Assembly (NCBI GenBank): GCA_945898065.1
Contig: CAMDHH010000003.1
Location: 1 to 64,000 of the forward strand
Reading direction: 5' to 3'
Length of the DNA stretch: 64,000 nucleotides
From: Bifidobacterium breve
Lineage (GTDB): Bacteria > Actinomycetota > Actinomycetes > Nanopelagicales > Nanopelagicaceae
Shown: positions 11,182-18,814 of the stretch, piece by piece
How positions within the stretch are numbered: the first letter of the stretch is position 1
Layout of the letters: each line of letters begins with the position of its first letter
Made by a program: the position numbers and the translations under genes
Notes under the pieces: generated by a model
Databases searched by the model: none
Seen by the model: the letters and a program-made list of their open reading frames with translations, nothing else
What the model was told of the DNA's origin: nothing

Positions 11182-12092
11182 CAGCAATTGATTGTGGAAC
11201 AAATTCAATTCGTTTACTGATTGCAGATATAGAAGGAAATAGTTTTCGAGAAGTTCTTCGTACAATGGAGATTGTCCGACTTGGTCAAGGCGTAGATAAA
11301 ACCGGAGAATTTCACCCTGATGCAATCACTCGCACACTTGCAGCCGTTGATCTATTTGCAGTAGAAATCGCTCGCAAAGGTGTTCAAAAGATTCGCTTCT
11401 GTGCAACCAGTGCCACACGCGATGCAACTAATCGCCACCTCTTCATTGATGGAGTCAAAGAGCGCCTAAGTATTGAGCCAGAAGTTATTTCAGGTGAAGA
11501 AGAAGCAGCGCTTTCATTTGCTGGCGCAATTCAAGATCTTCCTCAAGAAGATGGACCCTTTCTTGTTGTAGATATCGGCGGGGGATCTACTGAGTTTGTT
11601 TATGGGCAATCAAGTGTTGAATTTGCAAAGAGCGTCAACATTGGTTGCGTGCGCATGACTGAGCGCCACTTCACGCAAGACCCAACAGGTGCACAAGAGA
11701 TAGAAGATGCACGCAGAGATATCCAAGAAGCAATCAAAGTTGCGGCCTCCATCGTTCCAATCACCAAAGCAAAAACACTTATTGCTGTTGCAGGAACTGC
11801 CACAACAGTTGCAGCCGCCGCCCTTGACCTTGGCGAATATGACCGTCATTCAATTCATTTATCGCGAATCAGTTCAGAAAAAACCCACATTGCATCACAA
11901 CGTTTTCTCTCGATGACCCGTGAAGAACGCTCAGCCCTTGGCTATATGCACCCAGGCCGAGTCGAGGTAATTGCTGCAGGATCTCTAGTTCTCTCTGAAA
12001 TTATGAAAGCAACAGGAGCAAAAGAATTTATTGCATCAGAGTCCGATATCCTCGATGGAATGGCGTGGTCAATAGTAGGGCGGGATACATAA
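11172..12092 (+). CDS. Ppx/GppA family phosphatase
   Basis: Exopolyphosphatase / guanosine pentaphosphate phosphohydrolase family, an ASKHA-fold enzyme acting on polyphosphate or pppGpp. Key signs: AAIDCGTNSIRLLIAD (phosphate loop 1), SATRDATN, ISGEEEAALSFAGA, VVDIGGGSTEFVYG (phosphate loop 2) and AGTATTVAAAAL. About 306 aa, the short actinobacterial form with no C-terminal HD-like extension. ATG 11172 starts exactly at MRVAAIDCGTNS; the in-frame GTG-like extension upstream is not needed. Its TAA overlaps the next ATG (TAATG). Confidence 0.92.
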   Translation: MRVAAIDCGTNSIRLLIADIEGNSFREVLRTMEIVRLGQGVDKTGEFHPDAITRTLAAVDLFAVEIARKGVQKIRFCATSATRDATNRHLFIDGVKERLSIEPEVISGEEEAALSFAGAIQDLPQEDGPFLVVDIGGGSTEFVYGQSSVEFAKSVNIGCVRMTERHFTQDPTGAQEIEDARRDIQEAIKVAASIVPITKAKTLIAVAGTATTVAAAALDLGEYDRHSIHLSRISSEKTHIASQRFLSMTREERSALGYMHPGRVEVIAAGSLVLSEIMKATGAKEFIASESDILDGMAWSIVGRDT

Positions 12093-13165
12093 TGACAAAG
12101 ATTGCAATTATCGGGGCAGGTTGGCGATCAGGTTTCTATTTCCGGATTGCACAAATGATGCCCGAACATTTTGAGATCGTTGGCGCCGTAGCTCGAAAAG
12201 CAGATGTTCGAAAGCAATTAGAAGAGAAATATGGTGTCACTACTTATTCTTCAACTTCTGAATTACTTTCACATCAAAAACCTGATTACGCAATTAGTTC
12301 AGTCTCATGGGCGTCAAACCCATCTGTTGTAACTGAATTAGTAAAGGCTGGAGTACACGTGCTGTGTGAAACTCCACCAGCACCAGATGTTCAAGGACTC
12401 CGTGATTTATGGGCCGCAGTTGGTTCATCGGATATGGTGCAAGTTGCTGAACAATATTTATATTTACCAGGACACGCCGCTCGCTTAGCGGTGACCAAGA
12501 TAGGGACAATCGGTGAGATTACTTCCGTAGAGGTCTCTTCAACACATGGTTATCACGTAATTTCGATGATGCGCGGTTTTATGCAATCTGGTTATGAACC
12601 AACAACTGTTACTGCCAAACAATTTGAAGCACCACTAGTGGATCCGCTCAATCGTGATTCATGGAATAAAGATCTAACCCCCATGAGCTTCAAAACCACA
12701 ATTGCACTTATTGATTTTGGTGGTGGAAAATCAGGAATCTATAACTTCGTCGATAATCAGTGGCATAACCAATTACGCCATCGTCGAATCGTTATTCGCG
12801 GTAGCAAGGGCGAAATCGTTGACGACAAAGTCATTCGTCTTGCTGAAGGTCCTGCCCTCACAACCTCTCGCTTTGAGCGATACCAATCAGGCCATGATCT
12901 GAATCTAGATGGTCACGACACAGAACATATTTCATTTGATGGCACCGTAGTTTTCAAGAATCCATTTGTCGGACAACGAATGATGGATGAGGAGATTGCA
13001 ATTGCTCAGATGATGGTGCGAATGGCCGACTGGATTGCGGGAAATGCTTCCGCACCATATCCATTGCGAGCAGGGTGCCAAGATCATTTGGTCTCGCTAG
13101 CGATGGATGAATCAATTGCAACAGGAAAAAGCGTTACTACGCCGATTGAAAAGTGGAGTATCTAA
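12092..13165 (+). CDS. Gfo/Idh/MocA family oxidoreductase
   Basis: NAD(P)-dependent sugar-type oxidoreductase, 357 aa. The N-terminal Rossmann fold begins IAIIGAGWRSGFYFRIAQM, followed by the CETPPAPD segment that corresponds to the family's EKP motif region with Lys replaced by Thr, which may alter catalysis. The C-terminal alpha/beta domain follows. Start ATG 12092 overlaps the ppx/gppA stop. Substrate cannot be told from the sequence. Confidence 0.85.
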   Translation: MTKIAIIGAGWRSGFYFRIAQMMPEHFEIVGAVARKADVRKQLEEKYGVTTYSSTSELLSHQKPDYAISSVSWASNPSVVTELVKAGVHVLCETPPAPDVQGLRDLWAAVGSSDMVQVAEQYLYLPGHAARLAVTKIGTIGEITSVEVSSTHGYHVISMMRGFMQSGYEPTTVTAKQFEAPLVDPLNRDSWNKDLTPMSFKTTIALIDFGGGKSGIYNFVDNQWHNQLRHRRIVIRGSKGEIVDDKVIRLAEGPALTTSRFERYQSGHDLNLDGHDTEHISFDGTVVFKNPFVGQRMMDEEIAIAQMMVRMADWIAGNASAPYPLRAGCQDHLVSLAMDESIATGKSVTTPIEKWSI

Positions 13166-13172
13166 ATACTAT

Positions 13173-13955
13173 TTAGTTCTTATCCCAAAATTTTATAAGA
13201 ACATCAGTGAGTAACTCTGGAGTATCTTCATTAGGACAATGCCCAGCACCAGGGATTACATCTAATGGTGCTTCTAGGTCTATAGCCATTTGATCTTGCA
13301 ATGCCAGTGGCCATGCATCATCGTTTTCACCGTAGAGAACATGAGCTGAAATTCCTGTCTCATGTATCTCTTTCACAATTGATGGTTCATCCATTAGATG
13401 ATCTATATGAGTTGCAACTGAGCGAGGATCACTCATTGCCCATCGTCTCTTCTTCATCTCATACGTTGGCTTTCCTAAATCATTTGTATCCATGTAGTCA
13501 TCCCAAATCTTTTCCATGGGTACAGACCTCAACACTTCATGGCTCAGCATTTCTTCTCTAAAACCAATCCCTGCCGGACCAGTACACATCAGTGTGAGTG
13601 ACTTCCAATAATTTGGCGCCATAAGAACTGCGCGCTGTGCAACTAAACCACCAAATGAATGACCGAGTAAATGAGGATTTGTCATCCCAAGTAATTGCGC
13701 CATATCAATTGCATCACGTGCAAGTGATTTGATTGTGTATGCATCTTCTCGTTTGCTATGTGGAGACTCATGTTGTCCGCGATTATCTAGAGTCAATACG
13801 CGATAACCATGATCGGCAATCATTGGACCACAATCTGTAAAATCTTCTTTACTTCCAGTAAAGCCATGAACTAATACGACATCACCGCGATGAACCTTTG
13901 GCTCAAATACAACGGTTGCAATTGGTTCGCCTTGGACAACTATTAGTTTGGTCAT
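13173..13955 (-). CDS. Alpha/beta hydrolase
   Basis: 260-aa alpha/beta-hydrolase-fold enzyme. The triad is visible: nucleophile Ser in GHSFGG, Asp in GENDDAWPL, His in GAGHCPNED; the oxyanion-hole region is VHGFTGSKEDF. No signal peptide, so cytoplasmic. Convergent with the oxidoreductase (8 nt apart). Substrate unknown; 2-hydroxymuconate-semialdehyde-type or esterase activity would be a guess. Confidence 0.88.
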   Translation of the reverse strand: MTKLIVVQGEPIATVVFEPKVHRGDVVLVHGFTGSKEDFTDCGPMIADHGYRVLTLDNRGQHESPHSKREDAYTIKSLARDAIDMAQLLGMTNPHLLGHSFGGLVAQRAVLMAPNYWKSLTLMCTGPAGIGFREEMLSHEVLRSVPMEKIWDDYMDTNDLGKPTYEMKKRRWAMSDPRSVATHIDHLMDEPSIVKEIHETGISAHVLYGENDDAWPLALQDQMAIDLEAPLDVIPGAGHCPNEDTPELLTDVLIKFWDKN

Positions 13956-14045
13956 GAGGTGACTTTATTAGTAATCGCCATTTTCTCTGCAATTTGAGTT
14001 GGTAAATAGAGCATTTAGCGCCTAGTAGACTCTCTTTTTCACGTG

Positions 14046-14118
14046 GCCCCGATAGCCCAATGGCAGAGGCAGAGGACTTAAAATCCTCCCAGTGTGGGTT
14101 CGACCCCCACTCGGGGCA
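14046..14118 (+). tRNA. tRNA with anticodon UAA (Leu?), short variable loop
   Basis: Folds by hand as a complete cloverleaf: acceptor GCCCCGA/TCGGGGC (14046-14052 with 14111-14117), D arm, anticodon stem GAGGA/TCCTC with loop CTTAAAA (anticodon TAA, 14079-14081), a 5-nt variable loop, T arm GTGGG-TTCGACC-CCCAC, discriminator A and no encoded CCA. UAA reads leucine UUA codons, but canonical tRNA-Leu has a long variable arm and this one does not. Fragments of its 3' half recur downstream (17335, 18725, 20010, 21170), so it acts or acted as an attachment site. Confidence 0.9.
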
Positions 14119-14256
14119 CTATCTGTGTGTAATTTATGACATTTACCTAACCGCTACACAAATATCCTATTAACAATGCATGGACAAAGGTCATGGAATC
14201 CCTAGAAATCTCAAGTTGCTCAAGGCGTGTAGCTAACTTAGGGTACGACTCAGTGG

Positions 14257-14293
14257 AGTCTCGAATCTGAGGTTTTGCCTTTACTTCGAGACT
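14257..14293. promoter_or_regulatory. 9-bp inverted repeat upstream of LRR gene
   Basis: Perfect inverted repeat AGTCTCGAA (14257-14265) and TTCGAGACT (14285-14293) with a 19-nt spacer, ending 15 nt before the ATG at 14309. It could be a leader hairpin or an operator. The rest of 14119-14308 holds no gene that I can see. Confidence 0.45.
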
Positions 14294-14308
14294 GAAAGAT
14301 TCATATAA

Positions 14309-16144
14309 ATGCTCAAGAGAATCATTAAAATATTCTTAGTAACAATTTTGGCACTCCCACAATTAGCAATTGTAAATCCTGCATGGGCTACAGACACCAC
14401 TTTCACTTGTGGAGACGGCGGCTATACATATACTGTAAACGCTACGGGCCATCTAACTCATGGGTCCTGTTCAGCCCCGTCATTAGTGCTTGATTCAAGT
14501 GTTGTATTCATCGATTATGCGAGCCTGAATGGCTGGCAAATAGAATCTTTAACTATTCCAGCGAGCGTTACAACAATCTCGGACGGTGCGTTCTATGGTC
14601 TTCCGAAATTAGAAACCATAACTGTCGATGCATCAAATACTAATTTCAAAACAGTCGGTGGCGTTCTAATGAATATTTCAGAAGATCGTATTATCTATTA
14701 TCCGAGTAAATTACCCTCACAAAATTACAATGTACCCAAAACTATTCTGAAGATAGATAATCGTGCATTTAGTTGTCTAACTTATCTTGAGGTAGTACAG
14801 ATAAACACTTATACAACGAATATCGACCCAGCATCTTTTATATCTTGTCCATACATTGCTTCCTCCTTACAAGAAATAAATGTTTTGACAGGAAACTCTT
14901 CCTATATTTCAATTGATCACGTACTTTATTCTGCAGATGGAAAAAATTTGTTGAATTTTCCAGCTAATTACCAGCAAAGAGATTATGTGGTGCCAAACGG
15001 AACGCTAACCATTGCAGGTAGTGCATTTGAGTACTCAAATATTCGAAGTATTACATTCCCAAGCTCTCTTACCACCATCGGTTCATATGCTTTCCAAAGT
15101 GCCAGAAGCCTTGAATCAGTCGGAGAATTTCCTGCCAGTTACACATATTCTGGAGCATCCTCACCTTTCTTTAATGCAGACAAAGTTACGAGTTTTACTG
15201 TCTCGGGCGATAACCTCTCATTCAAAAGTGTTGGGGGAGTTTTATTCTCGAAAAACGGAAGTAATCTTCGTGAATACCCGGGAGGAAAAGAGAGCACCGA
15301 ATACCGTATTCCAGATAGCGTGATTACGGTCGATGGTCAGGCCTTTGTAAATAATTATATAAAAACCCTCGTTGTGCCAAGTACTCTTACAACTCTTGGA
15401 TACTCCTATATTTCACTAGATTATTTGGTATTTAGTGGTACTAGTTCAGTATCTCAGATCGATGGTTACAATTTAGTTGATCGTTTCGTCTATTGTGGAA
15501 CCACAAACTCAGTTATAAATAGTTTTGCAACTGGCAGTGGTAAAATCGTAGAGTGCATAGATAGCTATTTTGTGGACGAGGCGGAAGTTGTGGCTGCAAG
15601 AGTGGCTGCGGCTGCAAGAGTGGCTGCGGAAGCTGCGGCTGCAAGAGTGGCTGTCGAGCTAGCTGCGGCAAAAGCGGCTAAAGAAAGACGTGAGGCAGAG
15701 AAGAAATCAGCGCGTAGTGAGATTTCAAGTAACGCTATCGTTGTGGAGAAATTATCTGTTGAAACATTTGATAAGGCAGAGATTCCAGGTATTACGGCTA
15801 AGAATATCGATGCAGTACAGGCAGAAATTCTGGCACTTCCTGCAGAGGCTCGAGCAGATATATCTCAAGTTCTAATGATTGCCCGCAAGTTTGAAGTAGT
15901 GGAGATTATTGCTTCGGATCGAATCAACTCCATTTCCTCGGCTCCTTTAGTTGAGATTGGTCTGATTCCAGAAGATAGCAAGTACAAGTCAACACTTGTT
16001 GCTGCACTGAGAAAATTGCCAGTAACGCAGCGCTCTGATCTCTCCTCTATCAAGACAGCGATTAATACAAAGTTGAAAGAGATTCAAGAAAGATTGGATC
16101 GCACGGCTGCAATAAGGGCGCGAATCCCTACACGTTTATCGTGA
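14309..16144 (+). CDS. Secreted BspA-like leucine-rich repeat protein
   Basis: 611-aa exported protein. Signal peptide MLKRIIKIFLVTILALPQ... with cleavage expected after AWA. Residues about 50-400 are LRR_5/BspA-type repeats (LTIPASVTTISDGAFYGLPKL, LTIAGSAFEYSNIRSITFP, FPSSLTTIGSYAFQ). Residues about 427-470 form a long Ala/Arg/Glu-rich helix with repeated AARVAAxAA units, followed by a helical C-terminal region. LRR_5 repeats often mediate surface binding; ligand unknown. Unlike its neighbours it lacks the CPxGYKKK tail and is not followed by a tRNA fragment. First cargo gene after the tRNA. Confidence 0.85.
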   Translation: MLKRIIKIFLVTILALPQLAIVNPAWATDTTFTCGDGGYTYTVNATGHLTHGSCSAPSLVLDSSVVFIDYASLNGWQIESLTIPASVTTISDGAFYGLPKLETITVDASNTNFKTVGGVLMNISEDRIIYYPSKLPSQNYNVPKTILKIDNRAFSCLTYLEVVQINTYTTNIDPASFISCPYIASSLQEINVLTGNSSYISIDHVLYSADGKNLLNFPANYQQRDYVVPNGTLTIAGSAFEYSNIRSITFPSSLTTIGSYAFQSARSLESVGEFPASYTYSGASSPFFNADKVTSFTVSGDNLSFKSVGGVLFSKNGSNLREYPGGKESTEYRIPDSVITVDGQAFVNNYIKTLVVPSTLTTLGYSYISLDYLVFSGTSSVSQIDGYNLVDRFVYCGTTNSVINSFATGSGKIVECIDSYFVDEAEVVAARVAAAARVAAEAAAARVAVELAAAKAAKERREAEKKSARSEISSNAIVVEKLSVETFDKAEIPGITAKNIDAVQAEILALPAEARADISQVLMIARKFEVVEIIASDRINSISSAPLVEIGLIPEDSKYKSTLVAALRKLPVTQRSDLSSIKTAINTKLKEIQERLDRTAAIRARIPTRLS

Positions 16145-16293
16145 GGCTCGAGCGAAGCTCGCACCCCCCTGCCTTTGCCATGAGGCAAGAGCAGATTCCC
16201 CGTTGTTATTTTTAGGTTATACGCCGGTGCTATAGCGCTAGAGATATTTTCAGAGGCATAAGATTCATTAGAAAGGTATTGCTCTAATCTCCT

Positions 16294-16322
16294 ACGTCTC
16301 ATACCCTCAAGTTGTGAGACGT
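16294..16322. promoter_or_regulatory. 8-bp inverted repeat across protease start codon
   Basis: ACGTCTCA (16294-16301) and TGAGACGT (16315-16322), spacer 13 nt, straddle the GTG start at 16314. As RNA this hairpin would bury the start codon; as DNA it could be an operator. The 169-nt gap 16145-16313 also has a small hairpin CGAGC-GAA-GCTCG near 16149-16161 without a T tract. Confidence 0.4.
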
Positions 16323-17336
16323 AAATTTATAACAACTGTTCTTTTATCAATACTTTTTATCCCTTCAATCTCTCCTGCCAATGCTGGCTTAGATGCACCG
16401 ATAAATCTTGATAATCCAAGAGTGGTGCCGATATATGGTGGCCCTTTTGATGCGGCCAGTTGGTCCGGTTATTTATACTCATCACGAATTGTATTTTCTG
16501 CTGCACACTCTACTTACAAATTTGATAGCAACGGTAATCGAATATTAAATGAACCAGATCAGATCACGGTGGGTAGACCAAATTCATCTGCCAAAGACTT
16601 TACTGGCAGAGTTAGGGTAATCAAAACATTTGTAGGCGACTACAAAATGTCAAAAGTGGGTGGTTTAAATGATTTTATTGTTTATGTCCTCGAAAAAGAC
16701 TTAGTTTCAATATCTAATGGAAAATTACTAACTGTAGATATCGAAAAAGAACTAGTAGCAGCTCAAACAGAGGTAAGTGCGCACGGATATGGCGAGTATC
16801 GAGGTCGTTGCGCCCCTGAAGAAACTCTTCCTTGCAAGAAAGATTGGAATAATCCAAATCAAAGGACTAGTGAACTTCCTCGATCACCAACGGGAAGTAT
16901 GAAATTAGTTGCACCATCTTATTTCCCTTGGCTGTATTCGGATCAAAAAGAAGCTTTATCAAATGAGACACTATTGTCAGATAACCTCGTTTGCTCAGGA
17001 GATTCCGGTGGTCCTATCACAGCGTTGCATGAGGGAGAATCAATTTATTTAGGTACAACACCTCTTGGATTTACTGAGGGCTATTTCTGTGGAGCAGGCA
17101 CCTCCAGGACTGCTTCTAGACCTTCGGGATATTTTTCACCTGTTCATAAACATTTAGATTTACTCAAAGAGGCAGAGGCGTTTGTGGCACAACAGAGTGC
17201 GTCTAGTGCCTCGAATAAAGAAACCGTCGTGACTCCTAATCTTAAGAAAACCGCCATTACCTGCATCAAAGGTAAGGTAACCAAAAAAGTAACCGCCGTT
17301 CGCCCTAAATGCCCTGCTGGTTATAAGAAGAAATAA
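16314..17336 (+). CDS. Secreted trypsin-like serine protease with CPxGYKKK tail
   Basis: 340-aa S1-family serine peptidase. Signal peptide MRRKFITTVLLSILFIPSIS, cleavage after ANA. Catalytic His in FSAAHS (residue 65), a candidate Asp in LNDFIVYVLEKDL, and Ser in VCSGDSGGPITAL (about residue 231), so all triad members appear present. Cysteines at RGRCAPE/LPCKK and VCSGD/YFCGAG could form disulfides. The last 30 residues are the shared tail with CIKGK, KKVTAV and CPAGYKKK. Start is GTG. Its stop codon TAA runs directly into a near-perfect copy of the tRNA 3' half. Confidence 0.85.
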   Translation: MRRKFITTVLLSILFIPSISPANAGLDAPINLDNPRVVPIYGGPFDAASWSGYLYSSRIVFSAAHSTYKFDSNGNRILNEPDQITVGRPNSSAKDFTGRVRVIKTFVGDYKMSKVGGLNDFIVYVLEKDLVSISNGKLLTVDIEKELVAAQTEVSAHGYGEYRGRCAPEETLPCKKDWNNPNQRTSELPRSPTGSMKLVAPSYFPWLYSDQKEALSNETLLSDNLVCSGDSGGPITALHEGESIYLGTTPLGFTEGYFCGAGTSRTASRPSGYFSPVHKHLDLLKEAEAFVAQQSASSASNKETVVTPNLKKTAITCIKGKVTKKVTAVRPKCPAGYKKK

Positions 17337-17372
17337 ATCCTCCCAGTGTGGGTTGGACCCCCACTCGGGGCA
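17335..17372 (+). repeat. tRNA 3'-half copy 1 (att-like)
   Basis: 38 nt matching tRNA positions 14081-14118 with one difference (C to G in the T loop, 17355). Starts within the stop codon of the protease gene and runs to the tRNA 3' end, including GGGGCA. The best preserved of the copies and the one nearest the intact tRNA. Confidence 0.92.
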
Positions 17373-17454
17373 TGACTTCATACCTTGAGTCTGCGCGCAG
17401 AATTCTTTGCGAATATCTGTTGCCGTCGGCATAAATAACCCCGAGAATCTCGGT

Positions 17455-18726
17455 ATGAAAGCAATGGGAAAAAGGGAACTTCTTAGCCGTCTAATTCTTG
17501 TTGCCGCATTAGCTATTTCTCCAATAGCGCCGGCCAGCGCCGCCGATCCTTTTCCAATGCCACCAGAACCAAAGTGGTGGAAACAGACTGGTCTAACCGA
17601 TATCCGTTATGGTCAATGGCTGCCTTGTCGCGATGAATGGCAGATTACAAACGATTGCATATCAGCGATTCACCTTTATAAATCAGATGGAACAGATGCA
17701 GGGGCCCTTACTTATCAGGTTCCGAAGGATTTCAAACCTAGTGAGGCTGTGCAATATTGGTTGATCTCAAATACTCCTCAAGGCGAACCTATTGAAAACT
17801 CTGCTTACGTAAAAGATGAAGTGGTCTCCATCTCCCATTGGAAATTACCAGCAGGAATAACAAATAGCGATGGCACGGATGTAGTCCATTCATATGTTCA
17901 CCTTATGAATGGTAGTTTGCAGATCAACACCATCGCATTCAGTCAAACTCAAGGCTCTCTTCCTGAAGGCTATTATTTTGAGTTTAAATTAAAAAGCAGT
18001 GGCTTTGCAAAAAAAATCAAGTGGGTGCTTTCTAATGTGCGCGATCCAGAGGTGAGTGTTGCTGGCGACATAATCACGGTAAAGGGACTTCCTGAAAATA
18101 GCCCGTCTGCAAACACTGGCGATCAAGTCTGCGAACAGAACTTACTTAAGGCCAGGTCTACCCAAAGAAATATCGCAGTAAATATGATTTATTACGATGC
18201 AGGTAATAAAACCGGTGAAACTCGCCCTGATGATGTGGTTCTCGGAACTAATGGTTGGTGGTGCCTGAGTGATTTCCGCTTTGATCGCGAGAGCCAGCAG
18301 ATCATTGTGAAAGTAGGCAATGTTCACTTTGATGAATTCGGTAACGAAATTCAAGGTTGGATGGAGTTAAAAGTTAAGGGCAATCGCGCTCGCGAATGGT
18401 GGGGAATCGATCCAGCTATTGCTGCCGGCTATGCCAAAGTAGAAGTTTCTTATCCAGATGGCACCAAAAAAGTGGCCACAGTCACCGCTAAATATGATTC
18501 GAAAAATGACTGGATCAATCTGCGCGCCTATGGCTTTACCTATTCGACGCCACAGTTGGCGATTAGCTTTAAACCTCCCGCTGAGGCTAACAAAGTGGTT
18601 CCGGCTGCTGAGGCTAAGAAGTTGGCTCCAGCTAAAAAAATGACGATTATCTGTGTGAAAGGTAAAGCAATTAAGAAAGTCAGTGCAGTGAAGCCAACAT
18701 GTCCTACTGGGTATAAAAAGAAATAA
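17455..18726 (+). CDS. Secreted protein of unknown function with CPxGYKKK tail
   Basis: 423 aa. Signal peptide with LILVAALAISPIAPASA, cleavage after ASA. No family recognised. Mature part is beta-rich with many Trp/Tyr (PPEPKWWKQTGLTDIRYGQWLPC), and residues about 335-375 (YPDGTKKVATVTA...LRAYGFTYSTPQL) match a segment of the next cassette protein, so the two are paralogs. The C-terminal 28 residues are the shared tail ending CPTGYKKK. An inverted repeat CCGAG-AAT-CTCGG (17441-17453) lies just before ATG 17455; ATG 17464 is an alternative start. Cargo of the tRNA array. Confidence 0.75.
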   Translation: MKAMGKRELLSRLILVAALAISPIAPASAADPFPMPPEPKWWKQTGLTDIRYGQWLPCRDEWQITNDCISAIHLYKSDGTDAGALTYQVPKDFKPSEAVQYWLISNTPQGEPIENSAYVKDEVVSISHWKLPAGITNSDGTDVVHSYVHLMNGSLQINTIAFSQTQGSLPEGYYFEFKLKSSGFAKKIKWVLSNVRDPEVSVAGDIITVKGLPENSPSANTGDQVCEQNLLKARSTQRNIAVNMIYYDAGNKTGETRPDDVVLGTNGWWCLSDFRFDRESQQIIVKVGNVHFDEFGNEIQGWMELKVKGNRAREWWGIDPAIAAGYAKVEVSYPDGTKKVATVTAKYDSKNDWINLRAYGFTYSTPQLAISFKPPAEANKVVPAAEAKKLAPAKKMTIICVKGKAIKKVSAVKPTCPTGYKKK

Positions 18727-18761
18727 ACCTCCGAGTGTGAGTTCGACCCCCACGCAGGGCA
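18725..18761 (+). repeat. tRNA 3'-half copy 2 (att-like)
   Basis: 37 nt aligned with tRNA 14081-14118: one single-base deletion (the T of AAATCC) and four substitutions by hand alignment. Begins inside the stop codon of the preceding tail-bearing gene. The T-base deletion is shared with copy 3. Confidence 0.85.
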
Positions 18762-18814
18762 GCATTACGGACTGTTTAGATATTTTAGACTGAATATGGA
18801 GCAGAATAGAAATC

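Noticed and set aside
16145-16293. Possible eroded tRNA fragment after the LRR gene (GCACCCCCCTGCC)
   Set aside because: Only a short C-rich match; it does not align with the tRNA 3' half over a useful length.
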